Positions 7,982 to 16,776 of a stretch of DNA of 64,000 nt are shown here, piece after piece. This DNA is from Candidatus Methanoplasma sp. (GTDB taxonomy: Archaea > Thermoplasmatota > Thermoplasmata > Methanomassiliicoccales > Methanomethylophilaceae). Location: positions 1 to 64,000 of the forward strand of contig JAIRPP010000010.1 in the NCBI GenBank assembly GCA_031256955.1, read 5' to 3'. The first letter of the stretch is position 1, and each line of letters starts with the position of its first letter. A program made the position numbers and the translations under genes. The notes below the pieces were generated by a model that did not search any database, was not told where the DNA came from, and saw nothing but the letters and a program-made list of their open reading frames with translations.

Positions 7982-8779
7982 TCAGAGCTCCTTCCTCGTG
8001 AACATGATCCACGAGAGCGCGGTCGAGGCGGCGCCCCATCCGATCATGGCCGCCGCGGCCTTGCCCACATCGGGCGCGGCCACGGTGGCGAACTCCGACA
8101 TCATCTCCCTGTACTCCGGCACGCAGGAGACTATGGCCTCCGCCGCCGTGTCCAGCATGAACCAGGTGTCCGCCCCGGTAGACGCCTGTATGATCTGCGT
8201 GAAGATGGTCACGAACATGAGGATCGTCAGGAACGTCATGATCGCGGCGGTCCCGGACTTCCTCATCATCGTGCTGAACACCGCCGCCACGCCCGACGTG
8301 GCGAACATGTACAGGCAGATCAGGCCCAGGGAGGACCCGAATATCCCCACGGGTATCGAGCCCGCCGCCGCCAGCGCGGCCATGGCCACGGCGACGTAGA
8401 ACCCGATGATGACCAGGATCTCCAGCACCAGGCAGCCTATGAACTTCCCGATGAATACCGAGGTCTTCTTCACGGGCCTGGTGAACAGTATGAGCGCGGT
8501 CCTCTCCTCGAACTCCGAGACGTAGACGGACGACGCGAAGAGCGTCGCCGCGAGCACAGGCAGGAAGCTGGCGAACATGAAATACGCGCTCACCACCTTC
8601 CCGGGCGTGTCTCCGAGGCCGCCGCCGAGCGCGTACGGCAGTATGGTTATCAAGGCGAATATCGCCGCCACCAGCGCCACGTATATGGCGAGCTTCTTCC
8701 CGCGCACGAACTTGCGGATCTCGTTCTTAGCGACCACGTAGGTCTGCCTGAAATCGTCTGCTTCTATGCGGATCATCAT
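7982..8779 (-). CDS. ABC transporter permease (ABC-2 type)
   Basis: A 265-residue membrane protein whose N-terminus (VVAKNEIRKFVRGKK) is the usual cytoplasmic entry of ABC-2 permeases. About six hydrophobic helices follow, and it ends in a positively charged tail (MFTRKEL). YVSEFEERTALILFTRPVKK is the conserved segment after the second helix, likely the contact with the ATPase. The first ATG overlaps the stop of the ATPase gene (ATGA), so the two form one exporter. The substrate cannot be read from the sequence; Nat-like, lipid or antibiotic export are all possible. Confidence 0.8.
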   Translation of the reverse strand: MMIRIEADDFRQTYVVAKNEIRKFVRGKKLAIYVALVAAIFALITILPYALGGGLGDTPGKVVSAYFMFASFLPVLAATLFASSVYVSEFEERTALILFTRPVKKTSVFIGKFIGCLVLEILVIIGFYVAVAMAALAAAGSIPVGIFGSSLGLICLYMFATSGVAAVFSTMMRKSGTAAIMTFLTILMFVTIFTQIIQASTGADTWFMLDTAAEAIVSCVPEYREMMSEFATVAAPDVGKAAAAMIGWGAASTALSWIMFTRKEL

Positions 8780-9717
8780 CTCGACTCCTTTATGAGGCTG
8801 AGGTACGTGGTCTCCAGCGAATCCTCCTCGTAGACGCTGTACGCGCCCACGCCGAGGCCCGCGAGGTCGCCCATGAAGCGGACCCTCGCGTCCATGCCCC
8901 CGGTCAGATGGACCTCCATGTCGTTGCCGTACCTCTCGACCGACTTGACGTTGTCGAGGGCGGCGACCCTGTCCATGGACTCCTTCGTGGGCGGAGACGC
9001 GACCTTGACGGTCAGCCTCCTGGCGTCGCCCGCCTTGGAGAGCGCGTCTATGTCGTCGTGGATCAGGAGCGTGCCGTGGTTTATGAGGGCGACCCTGTCG
9101 CAGAGGTCCCCCACCTCGTTCAGGAGGTGGGAGCTCATGACCACGGTGAGGTCGTGGGAGTCGTTCCTGAGGTTCTTCAGGATCTCCCTGGTCTCCGCCA
9201 TCCCCCTCGGGTCCAGCCCGGAGGTCGGCTCGTCCAGGATTATGAGGTTCGGGTCCCCCAGGAGGGACTGCCCGATGGCGATCCTCTGGCGCATCCCCTT
9301 GGAGAACGTGCCTATCCTCTTGTCCGCCCACTCGGCCATCTTGACCTTCTCCAGTATCGCGTCGGTGTCGCTGGAGATGGATTCGCTGGTGAGCCCTATT
9401 ATCTCGCCTATGTACCTCAGGGTCTCCCTGGGGGTCAGGTACGAATAGAACTCCGGCGTCTCCACCACCGTGCCGACGCCCGTGAGCGCGTTCTTGGGGT
9501 CCGACGCGACGTCCACCCCGTTTATGTACGCGCGGCCCGCGGAGGCCGCGATCAGGTGCGTGAGTATCTTGAGGGTCGTGCTCTTCCCCGCCCCGTTGGG
9601 TCCCAGGAACCCGGTGAAGCTGTTCTTTTTTATGGAAAGGTCGAGGTTGTTGACCGCGACGAACGCCCCGTACTCCTTTCTGAGACCTACTATCTCTATA
9701 GGAACATCGGATGACAT
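8776..9717 (-). CDS. ABC transporter ATP-binding protein
   Basis: A 313-residue ATPase with all motifs in order: Walker A GPNGAGKST (39-47), signature FSKGMRQR, Walker B LIILDEPTSGLDP and the H-loop SSH. The C-terminal 90 residues form the accessory domain common in DrrA/NatA-type exporters. It is the first gene of a two-gene minus-strand operon with the permease. A TATA-like TTTAAAT (about 9740) precedes the ATG by about 25 bases, suggesting a leaderless transcript. The family drives export; the cargo is unknown. Confidence 0.88.
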   Translation of the reverse strand: MSSDVPIEIVGLRKEYGAFVAVNNLDLSIKKNSFTGFLGPNGAGKSTTLKILTHLIAASAGRAYINGVDVASDPKNALTGVGTVVETPEFYSYLTPRETLRYIGEIIGLTSESISSDTDAILEKVKMAEWADKRIGTFSKGMRQRIAIGQSLLGDPNLIILDEPTSGLDPRGMAETREILKNLRNDSHDLTVVMSSHLLNEVGDLCDRVALINHGTLLIHDDIDALSKAGDARRLTVKVASPPTKESMDRVAALDNVKSVERYGNDMEVHLTGGMDARVRFMGDLAGLGVGAYSVYEEDSLETTYLSLIKESR

Positions 9718-9780
9718 CGTCGCTCCATGCCCTGGCCGGTTTAAATAAATGCATCCCCGTACGCTCCTTTTTAGGATTCG

Positions 9781-9801
9781 GGAGAGGGGGTTCCCCCCTC
9801 C
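9781..9801 (-). terminator. GC-rich hairpin after the deaminase gene
   Basis: GGAG-A-GGGGG pairs with CCCCC-CTCC across a TT loop, with one bulged A. It starts 13 nt past the deaminase stop on the minus strand and lies just upstream of the ABC exporter promoter. On the plus strand it is preceded, not followed, by a T-run, so it only makes sense for the minus-strand gene. Confidence 0.4.
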
Positions 9802-9814
9802 GTGTACTTTCGGA

Positions 9815-11113
9815 TCAGCGGCGGCACAGGGACGACCACGCGTCCTCCGCGCCCGCGAGGACGTCCTCCACGTCCACCCGGACCGCCTCCCCGTCCCTGA
9901 CCAGCACGTCCCCCTGGCACATGACCGTCTTGACGTTGGCGGCGGACGAGGAGTATATTATGTTGGACACGACGTTCTCCGCGACCAGCGGGCGCATGTT
10001 GGGCGCATGGCCGTCCAGGATCACGAGGTCGGCGTATTTCCCGGGCTCTATCGATCCTATCATGTCGCCCATCCCGACCGCCCTCGCACCCCCGAGGGTG
10101 GCGAAGTCCAGCAGCTGCTGGGCCGTCGCGACCGTGGGGTCCCACCTGCTGGACTTCTGCAGCAGGCCGAGGGTCTTCGCCTCCGCCAGCATGTCCAGGC
10201 TGTTGTTCGTGGAGCTGCCGTCGGTCCCTATGGATATCCCCGCCCCGCTCCCCATCAGCTCCGGCAGGGGGGCCACGCCCCCCGTGGCCAGCTTCATGTT
10301 GCTGACGGGGCACAGCGACACGGACATGCCGGTCGCGCCCATGGCGCGAGCCTCGGCCAGGGTCAGCCACGCCGAGTGCGCGGCTATCGCCCTCGGCCCC
10401 AGGACGCCCTTGTCTGCGAGCCACTCGGCGGGCCTCATGCCCGTCTTCCTCCTGTGCTCGTTGACCTCGCCCCTGGTCTCGGACAGGTGCAGCGCCAGCG
10501 GGGCCTCCTTCTCGTCGGACAGCGCCTTCGCCGCGGCGCACGTCTCCTCCCCGCAGACGTAGACCCCCTGCAGGGCGGCCCCGGGCACGATCTTGCGGCG
10601 GCCCGCGAACCCGTCTATGAAGCGGCGGCAATTGTCGATGGGGCTCCCCCTCTGGGTGGTCTTGTCGTCGTCCAGGACGCACCAGCACAGGACCCCTCTG
10701 AGCCCCGCCTCCTCGACCGCCCCCGCGACGACGTCCTCCGAGTAGTACATGTCCACGAACGTGGTGGTGCCGCCGAGGGCCATCTCCGCGCAGCCCAGCC
10801 TGGCCCCGGCGAGGATGTCCCCGTCCGTCCTGTCGGAATCGATGGCGAAGACCCGGCTCAGGAAGTCCGGGAACGCGAGGTCGTCCGCCGCGCCCTTCAT
10901 GACGGTCATGGCCACATGGGTGTGGGTGTTCACGAGGCCGGGCATGACTATGTCTCCGCGCGCGTCGATCTCCTCGTCCCACGCGCCCTCGTACGACGGG
11001 CCGGCGTACGCCACCCTCTCGCCCTCGATGGCCACGTCTCCCTTGAAAACAGACCTCTCCGCGTCCTGCGAGACCACCCACGCGCCCCTGACCGCCGTTA
11101 TCCTCTCCGACAA
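9815..11113 (-). CDS. dadD: 5'-deoxyadenosine / S-adenosylhomocysteine deaminase (MtaD/DadD family)
   Basis: An amidohydrolase of 432 residues. The metal-binding motifs are all present: PGLVNTHTHVAM near residue 60, LHLSET, AHSAW and GTDGSSTNNSLDM. The small C-terminal beta-domain of the family closes the protein. Members deaminate adenine in 5'-deoxyadenosine, methylthioadenosine or S-adenosylhomocysteine. In Methanocaldococcus the homologue feeds an S-inosylhomocysteine hydrolase, and an AhcY/SIHH homologue lies at 31133-32371. It is divergent from smc, and a TATA-like TTATAA (about 11152-11158) lies about 40 nt before the ATG. Preference among these substrates cannot be read directly. Confidence 0.85.
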   Translation of the reverse strand: MSERITAVRGAWVVSQDAERSVFKGDVAIEGERVAYAGPSYEGAWDEEIDARGDIVMPGLVNTHTHVAMTVMKGAADDLAFPDFLSRVFAIDSDRTDGDILAGARLGCAEMALGGTTTFVDMYYSEDVVAGAVEEAGLRGVLCWCVLDDDKTTQRGSPIDNCRRFIDGFAGRRKIVPGAALQGVYVCGEETCAAAKALSDEKEAPLALHLSETRGEVNEHRRKTGMRPAEWLADKGVLGPRAIAAHSAWLTLAEARAMGATGMSVSLCPVSNMKLATGGVAPLPELMGSGAGISIGTDGSSTNNSLDMLAEAKTLGLLQKSSRWDPTVATAQQLLDFATLGGARAVGMGDMIGSIEPGKYADLVILDGHAPNMRPLVAENVVSNIIYSSSAANVKTVMCQGDVLVRDGEAVRVDVEDVLAGAEDAWSSLCRR

Positions 11114-11204
11114 ATCTCCATCTCCCGATGCGGCCGCGAACGGGTTCCGGTCTTATAACCCTGGCGGGAGCGCGCCCCTCCGGGAGGGCGCCTCCCCTTT
11201 CTAA

Positions 11205-11219
11205 GATTTATTTATATAT
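11205..11219 (+). promoter_or_regulatory. TATA region of the smc operon
   Basis: An AT-rich stretch with TTTATTTATATATTA precedes smc by about 90 bases. Between it and the divergent deaminase promoter is a GC-rich stem-loop (about 11169-11188, GCGCCC/GGGCGC). The leader before the GTG would be about 65-70 nt, long for this window. Confidence 0.45.
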
Positions 11220-11306
11220 TACGCAAACGATAGCGTAAGCGCTCACAAAGGGCAATGGGATGCACACGGGAGCTGGGCTCGCGTTTCCCTCCGAAGGGGT
11301 CGGAAC

Positions 11307-14300
11307 GTGTACTTGAAACAGATAGATCTAGAGAACTTCAAATCGTTCGGCGGAAAGCTTTCCATTCCGCTAATGGAGGGCTACATGGCTGTGACCGGCC
11401 CGAACGGGTCCGGCAAGTCCAACATAACGGACGCCATACTGTTCGTGCTCGGCCCCAAGAGCTCGAAGGCCGTCAGGGCCGGCAAGCTCACCGACCTCAT
11501 ATTCGACGGCGGGAAGGGGAAGGGGAAGGCGGGGTTCACCAAGGTCTCCCTGGTCTTCGACAACTCCGACCGCCTCATGCCCTGGGACGACGACACCGTC
11601 AGGCTGACCAGGCACGTGAAGATGGCGGACAACGGCGTCGACTACAGCTCGTATTTCTACGTCAACGACAGGAAGTCCTCGCTGACGGAGTTCGACAGCC
11701 TCCTGACCAAGGCGCGCATAAGCGCCGACGGGTACAACATGGTGCAGCAGGGCGACGTCACCAGGATAGTCCAGATGGGCAACCTGGAGAGGAGGCGCGT
11801 CCTGGACGGCATATCGGGCATCGCCAGCTACGACGCGGACATAGAGAAGGCCAGGGCCGAGAGGGCCGAGGCCGAGGCCAACCTGGACCGCATAAACATC
11901 GTGGTCGAGGAGCTCGTCAAGCAGATCGAGAGGCTGGAGAAGGATCGGGAGGACGCCAAGAGGTACATGGAGGCGCAGCGCCTGCTGGACGTGTCCAGGG
12001 CGCAGCTCGTCCACAGGCAGCTGATCATCGCGGAGGCCAACATGGGCAGCGTCATGGACCAGATCGGCCGCATCTCCGCGGAGATCGCCTCCCTCAGGGA
12101 GAGGAAGGGCGAGGTCGCCCGCCTGATAGGCGAGAACAGGGAGGCCGTGGCCGCCAAGGAGAGGGAGATCGGCGACAAGGCCGGGCCCGAGTACATGCGC
12201 GTGAAGGGCGACATAGAGGCGAAGAAGCTCGAGGCGGCGACCAAGAGGGACCGCATCGAGAGGATCGCTGACGACCGCGCGGAGCACGAGGCGTGCCTGG
12301 CGGAGCTGGAGGGCGACGCTGCGGAGAGCGGCGCGGAGCTGGACGCGGTGAAGAAGGACCTGGCGGCCGCCGCCGCGAGCCTGGAGTCCCTGGACAGGGA
12401 GCTGAGGGACGCCCTGGCGGAGGAGGCCGGGATCAACGAGGACATTTCGAGGATGGGCGGGGAGCACGCCGCGCTGCGCGGGCGCCTGTCGGAGCTGGAC
12501 GTGGCCATAGAGAAGAAGGAGAAGGGGGAGCGCGAGGCGGAGCTGAGCGTGTCCCGCGCGGAGACCGTCCTCGAGGGGGCGGTGAAGGCCATATCCTCCC
12601 TGAGGGAGAAGCTGGAGAAGGCGGACTTCGAGATCAAGGACGCGGAGTGGAACCTCCAGCAGGTCAGGCAGCAGGCCGGGCCGCAGGGCGGGTCCGACCT
12701 GCCGAAGAAGATAATGGAGGCCAAGAGGAAGGAGGCGGAGTACGAGCGGCAGGAGAACGAGCTCAAGGACGCCATAACCCGCCTGAACGGGCAGTACCAG
12801 GAGCTCATGGCGGAGAAGAGGGTGGCGGACCGCGCCGGGGGCAAGAGCTCCGCCGTGACGTCCATACTGTCCCTCAGGGACACCGGGGCCGCCTCCGGGA
12901 TCCGCGGCACGATACAGGAGCTGGCGACCGTGAAGCAGGGGTACGAGACGGCGATAGCCGTCGCCGCCGGGAGCAGGGCGCAGGCGGTGGTCGTGGACGA
13001 CGACCAGGTAGCCGCCGACTGCATCTCGTACCTGAAGAAGGAGAAGCTGGGGAGGGTCACGTTCCTCCCGCTGAACAAGATGAGGGGGGGCAGGCCCGAC
13101 GCGAAGGCGATCATGGCGGAGAAGCAGACCGACGGCTACGCCACCAGCCTCATGACCTACGACCAGAGGTACGCCAACGCGTTCTGGGAGGTCTTCCGCG
13201 ACACGCTCATAGTCTCGGGCATACCGGAAGCCCGCGCCCTCATGGGCGGGGTCAGGCTGGTCACCCGCGGGGGCGAGGTCTTCGAGAAGGGCGGCGCCAT
13301 AATAGGCGGGATGCTGAACACTCAGAGCATCGCGAAGTTCGGCGCGTCCTCCGAATCCAAGCTGGAGGAGACCGGCTCCAGGCTCAGCGCCGCCAACACG
13401 TCCATGAACCTGCTGAGGGTCCAGATGCGCCAGCTGAGGGACGAGATAAGGTCCCTGGACGACGAGATGCGCCGCGAGGCCAGCGAGGGCATGGGCGTGC
13501 AGGCCAAGATCAGCCAGCTGGACGCGCAGGCCGGCGCGCTGAGGAGGTCCCGCCAGGCCTTGGCGGCGGAGCTGGAGGAGAAGCTCGCCGAGGAGGCTGC
13601 CGCCCGCAGGGAGGCGGAGGAGGCGCGCGAGGCGCTGTACGTCATCTCCGAGGAGGCGGAGGGCATGAGGGGCGAGAGGAGGGAGGCCAGGGAGAGGATG
13701 GACCAGATCGCCCCCGCCGAGATACAGGAGAGGCTGAAGGCGGTCCGCGACAAGGCCTACGGCCTCTCGGACGCCGTGTCCACCCTGAAGGCGGACAAGA
13801 CGTCTTTCGAAGCCAAGGCCGCGGGCCTGGAGAAGCTCATGGCGTCCCTGGAGGGCCAGATCGCGACGCGCCGCCGCAAGATAGAGGAGGGCGAGGCGGA
13901 GGCCGCCGGGTACGAGGAGGGGCTCGCCGCCATCGGGGTCGAGCTGGACGCGCTCAGGAGGATAGAGGAGGGGATAGAGGAGGGGATGCAGGACCTCAAG
14001 TCGGAGAAGGACGCCCTCGTCGGCGACGGGATCAGGCTCGACGGCGAGAGGGAGTCCCTCCAGACGAAGATCGAGGACAGGAGCGGGTTCCTGCAGAGCC
14101 AGGAGGCCGCCGCCTCCATACTGGAGTCGAACATCGCCCAGATAAGGGCGGAGATGTCCGCCATAGCCATAGAGGTCCCGGAGCCCATACCCTCCGAGGA
14201 GGAGATAAAGCGGAGCATAAGGTCCTGCGAGGGCGCGCTGGCCAAGATAGGCAACGTGAACCTCAGGGCCATAGAGGAGTACGACGAGAGGAAGGCCAGG

Positions 14301-14891
14301 CACGACGGGCTCATCGCGGACGTGGCCAGCCTCAACAGGCAGATCAAGGACCTCAACGGCCTGACCGAGTCCCTGAACGGCCAGAAGAAGGGGCTGTTCA
14401 TGCAGTCCTACGACGCGGTCAACGTCAATTTCAAGGCGATATACGCCATGCTCTCCGGGGGCGGGGAGGCGTTCATGGGGCTGGAGGACGAGGAGGACCC
14501 GTTCCTGGGCGGGCTCACCATCAACGCGAAGCCGAAGAACGGCAAGCTCCTGCGGCTGGAGGCGCTCTCCGGCGGGGAGAAGTCCCTGACCGCGCTGGCG
14601 TTCATATTCGCGATACAGGAGTACCAGCCATCGCCGTTCTACGTGCTGGACGAGGTGGACATGTTCCTGGACTCGGTGAACGCGGAGATGGTCGCCAGGA
14701 GGGTGAAGGAGAGCTCGCGCAAGGCGCAGTTCATACAGGTGTCGCTGAGGAAGGTCACGCTGTCCATGGCGGACCACCTCATCGGCGTGACGAGGCCGCC
14801 CACGGGCATCAGCAGGGTGATCATGCAGCCCGACCTCGCCGAGGTGTCGAAGTACGAGGAAGAGGCGCTCAGGAACAGGGCGGAGACGTAA
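11307..14891 (+). CDS. smc: Chromosome segregation protein SMC
   Basis: A full-length SMC of 1194 residues. Walker A GPNGSGKSN lies near residue 31. Two long coiled coils (about 170-500 and 680-1030, rich in E, K, R and A) flank a hinge at about 510-670 that includes GIRGTIQELATVKQGY. The C-terminal head has the signature LSGGEKSLTAL and Walker B FYVLDEVDMFLD. The GTG start is set by alignment of YLKQIDLENFKSFG with the usual SMC N-terminus. It forms a ring ATPase that organises the chromosome. scpA and scpB follow at once, giving the whole condensin-like complex in one operon. Confidence 0.95.
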   Translation: MYLKQIDLENFKSFGGKLSIPLMEGYMAVTGPNGSGKSNITDAILFVLGPKSSKAVRAGKLTDLIFDGGKGKGKAGFTKVSLVFDNSDRLMPWDDDTVRLTRHVKMADNGVDYSSYFYVNDRKSSLTEFDSLLTKARISADGYNMVQQGDVTRIVQMGNLERRRVLDGISGIASYDADIEKARAERAEAEANLDRINIVVEELVKQIERLEKDREDAKRYMEAQRLLDVSRAQLVHRQLIIAEANMGSVMDQIGRISAEIASLRERKGEVARLIGENREAVAAKEREIGDKAGPEYMRVKGDIEAKKLEAATKRDRIERIADDRAEHEACLAELEGDAAESGAELDAVKKDLAAAAASLESLDRELRDALAEEAGINEDISRMGGEHAALRGRLSELDVAIEKKEKGEREAELSVSRAETVLEGAVKAISSLREKLEKADFEIKDAEWNLQQVRQQAGPQGGSDLPKKIMEAKRKEAEYERQENELKDAITRLNGQYQELMAEKRVADRAGGKSSAVTSILSLRDTGAASGIRGTIQELATVKQGYETAIAVAAGSRAQAVVVDDDQVAADCISYLKKEKLGRVTFLPLNKMRGGRPDAKAIMAEKQTDGYATSLMTYDQRYANAFWEVFRDTLIVSGIPEARALMGGVRLVTRGGEVFEKGGAIIGGMLNTQSIAKFGASSESKLEETGSRLSAANTSMNLLRVQMRQLRDEIRSLDDEMRREASEGMGVQAKISQLDAQAGALRRSRQALAAELEEKLAEEAAARREAEEAREALYVISEEAEGMRGERREARERMDQIAPAEIQERLKAVRDKAYGLSDAVSTLKADKTSFEAKAAGLEKLMASLEGQIATRRRKIEEGEAEAAGYEEGLAAIGVELDALRRIEEGIEEGMQDLKSEKDALVGDGIRLDGERESLQTKIEDRSGFLQSQEAAASILESNIAQIRAEMSAIAIEVPEPIPSEEEIKRSIRSCEGALAKIGNVNLRAIEEYDERKARHDGLIADVASLNRQIKDLNGLTESLNGQKKGLFMQSYDAVNVNFKAIYAMLSGGGEAFMGLEDEEDPFLGGLTINAKPKNGKLLRLEALSGGEKSLTALAFIFAIQEYQPSPFYVLDEVDMFLDSVNAEMVARRVKESSRKAQFIQVSLRKVTLSMADHLIGVTRPPTGISRVIMQPDLAEVSKYEEEALRNRAET

Positions 14892-14914
14892 AGCATTAAA
14901 AGGATGGGAGACAG

Positions 14915-15733
14915 ATGATCGAGATCGTGAAGAGAGAGGGGATCGAGCAGCATCTGCTGTTCCATAAGGCCCTTACGGAGGACGGAGAGGCGTTCAGGAG
15001 GATCAACGGCTACATGGAGATCCTCGGGAAGGCGGAGTCCGGGGAGCGCCTCAGCGACCCCGTGGACGAATCCATACGGGCCGTGTTCAGCCTGGTGCTG
15101 GAGAACGGGATAGACCCGTGGGAGATAGACCTCAGGGAGTTCGTGAACATGTACTCCAAGAAGGTCAGGGAGAACACCTTCGACATGATCGTCGCCGGGA
15201 AGCTCCTGCTGATGGCGTGGAAGATACTCAAGCTGCAGACGGAGGCCACCAGGTCCAAGGTCGACCGCCCCGAGCCGGAGGTGTTCGACGACGACTTCGC
15301 CTTCGAGGACGAGGACGAGCGCATGTTCGTGCCGGAAGTCTCGTTCAAGGAGGCGTTCATGAGGGAGGAGGTGCGCCCGGTCACCATGTACGAGCTGCTG
15401 GACGCGTTCGAGTCCGCCAGGCTCGAGATCGACGTGCACCTGGAGAGGGAGAGGGTCCGCGAGGAGCTCCGCGGCAAGGAGCCCAGGAAGTTCGACAACA
15501 AGGCCCACGACGAGGACGACGAGAAGGACGTGGAGAAGATCTGGGACGCCATACGCGGCCTGGGGTCCGGCGAGTTCCTCATAGGCCGCCTCTACAGGGC
15601 GGACGTCATGTGGAACCTCAGGGCGTTCGTGTCGGTCCTCCACCTGGTGAGGGAGGGCAGGCTGACGATACGCCAGGACCCGCTCCCGAGCGGAGGCATA
15701 TTCGTGGAGGCCGTCCCCGAGGCGGTGGGGTGA
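14915..15733 (+). CDS. scpA: Segregation and condensation protein A (kleisin)
   Basis: A 272-residue kleisin. The N-terminal half shows the family features FHKALTEDGEAFRRINGYMEI and GIDPWEIDLREFVNMYSKK. The middle (about 100-130) is acidic and probably unstructured, and the C-terminal part forms the winged-helix region that binds the SMC head. It starts 23 nt after smc and stops one base before scpB. It bridges the two SMC heads. The length is normal for ScpA. Confidence 0.88.
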   Translation: MIEIVKREGIEQHLLFHKALTEDGEAFRRINGYMEILGKAESGERLSDPVDESIRAVFSLVLENGIDPWEIDLREFVNMYSKKVRENTFDMIVAGKLLLMAWKILKLQTEATRSKVDRPEPEVFDDDFAFEDEDERMFVPEVSFKEAFMREEVRPVTMYELLDAFESARLEIDVHLERERVREELRGKEPRKFDNKAHDEDDEKDVEKIWDAIRGLGSGEFLIGRLYRADVMWNLRAFVSVLHLVREGRLTIRQDPLPSGGIFVEAVPEAVG

Positions 15734-15734
15734 C

Positions 15735-16277
15735 GTGGACGAGAAGGCGGCCGTGGAGGCCGCGCTCTTCTCCAGCCCAGAGAGCCTGAAGGTCCGGGAG
15801 ATATCCGAGAGGACCGGCCTGGACGAGGCCATCGTCCGCCATGCGCTGAAGGACCTCAGGTCGGAGTACGACGAGAGGGGGTCGGCGATCATGATAGCCA
15901 AGATCGGCGGGGACTACCGCATGATGCTGCGGCCCGAGTACGCCGACTACACCGGGAGGTTCGCGAAGGCGGAGATGACCGGGGGGATGATGAGGACCCT
16001 CAGCACCATAGCGTACAACCAGCCCGTGCTACAGTCGGAGCTGTTCAGGACCCGCGGGGTGAGGACCTACGACGACGTCCACGCGCTCATCGAGATGGGT
16101 TTCGTCTCCGGGAAGAAGACGGGGCAGACGCTGGAGCTGACCACCACGCACAAGTTCTCTGAGTACTTCGGCATCGGGAGCACCAGGATAGCCGACATCA
16201 GGAAGTGGATAGAGAAGGGCGCGAAGAACGCCAAGCCGGAGGAGGGGGAGCCTCCGGGAGATGAGAGGAGTATTTAA
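15735..16277 (+). CDS. scpB: Segregation and condensation protein B
   Basis: A 180-residue ScpB with two winged-helix domains: about 1-80 (AALFSSPESLKVREISERTGL) and about 85-165 (RTLSTIAYNQPVLQSELFRTRG, then TTHKFSEYFGI). It begins at a GTG one base after the scpA stop. It dimerises and binds ScpA within the SMC complex. The tail after about residue 165 is short and acidic. Local composition turns AT-rich immediately after its TAA stop, marking the end of the core operon. Confidence 0.88.
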   Translation: MDEKAAVEAALFSSPESLKVREISERTGLDEAIVRHALKDLRSEYDERGSAIMIAKIGGDYRMMLRPEYADYTGRFAKAEMTGGMMRTLSTIAYNQPVLQSELFRTRGVRTYDDVHALIEMGFVSGKKTGQTLELTTTHKFSEYFGIGSTRIADIRKWIEKGAKNAKPEEGEPPGDERSI

Positions 16278-16391
16278 ATTCTGTGTCTCCATACAGAAGG
16301 TTATAAGTACAAGGGGTCGTTGAAGGGCGGGATCGAAAGAGCGCGGGCGCACCTCGCACGCGCGAAGGTCCGCGATATCAGAGGGAGAGCG

Positions 16392-16757
16392 ATGATGACG
16401 AAAAAACAGATAGAGTACAGCGCACGGTCGCGCGTCTATCTGAGCAAGCGCACTAAAGAAGAGAGGCGCGGGATCGAGCGCAGAGTCCTTGAAGCGTACG
16501 ATACTGATAAAGGTCTGACCAATGAGGAGGAGTACAAGGATTATTATCTCATCATTAAATCTCTCAAATATAATCAGATGATACGTTGTGGCATCACTTC
16601 TAAAGAAGATGCATCTAGTATCGAGACTTTTAAGACCACCGAACTGGGGAAAAGGCACTTGAAAGAACTAGAGAGCTGGGATTACAAGAGCTTCGTTCAC
16701 GAGAACGAGCCAGCACAAGACGCGCACCACGTGGCTAAGATCGCTCCGGTAAATTGA
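16392..16757 (+). CDS. Hypothetical protein in a low-GC patch
   Basis: A 121-residue charged protein, not recognised. The start is chosen at the ATG preceded by GAGGGAG (16381-16387); an upstream in-frame start at 16320 lacks such a site. Lys/Arg and Glu are abundant, and the middle (NEEEYKDYYLIIKSLKYNQMIRCGI) looks helical, with a possible winged-helix fold. Codon choice is clearly more AT-rich than that of scpB next door, which suggests acquisition by transfer. It lies 19 bases before the next orphan gene and may be co-transcribed with it. Confidence 0.55.
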   Translation: MMTKKQIEYSARSRVYLSKRTKEERRGIERRVLEAYDTDKGLTNEEEYKDYYLIIKSLKYNQMIRCGITSKEDASSIETFKTTELGKRHLKELESWDYKSFVHENEPAQDAHHVAKIAPVN

Positions 16758-16776
16758 TAGGCGCTGGGGACTATCG

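Noticed and set aside
11370-14777. A 1135-codon open frame antisense to smc, and similar long frames opposite hyfB, trpB and others
   Set aside because: High GC depletes stop codons in the other frames. The products are Arg/Pro/Gly/His-rich with no motif, while the sense strand encodes clear families.
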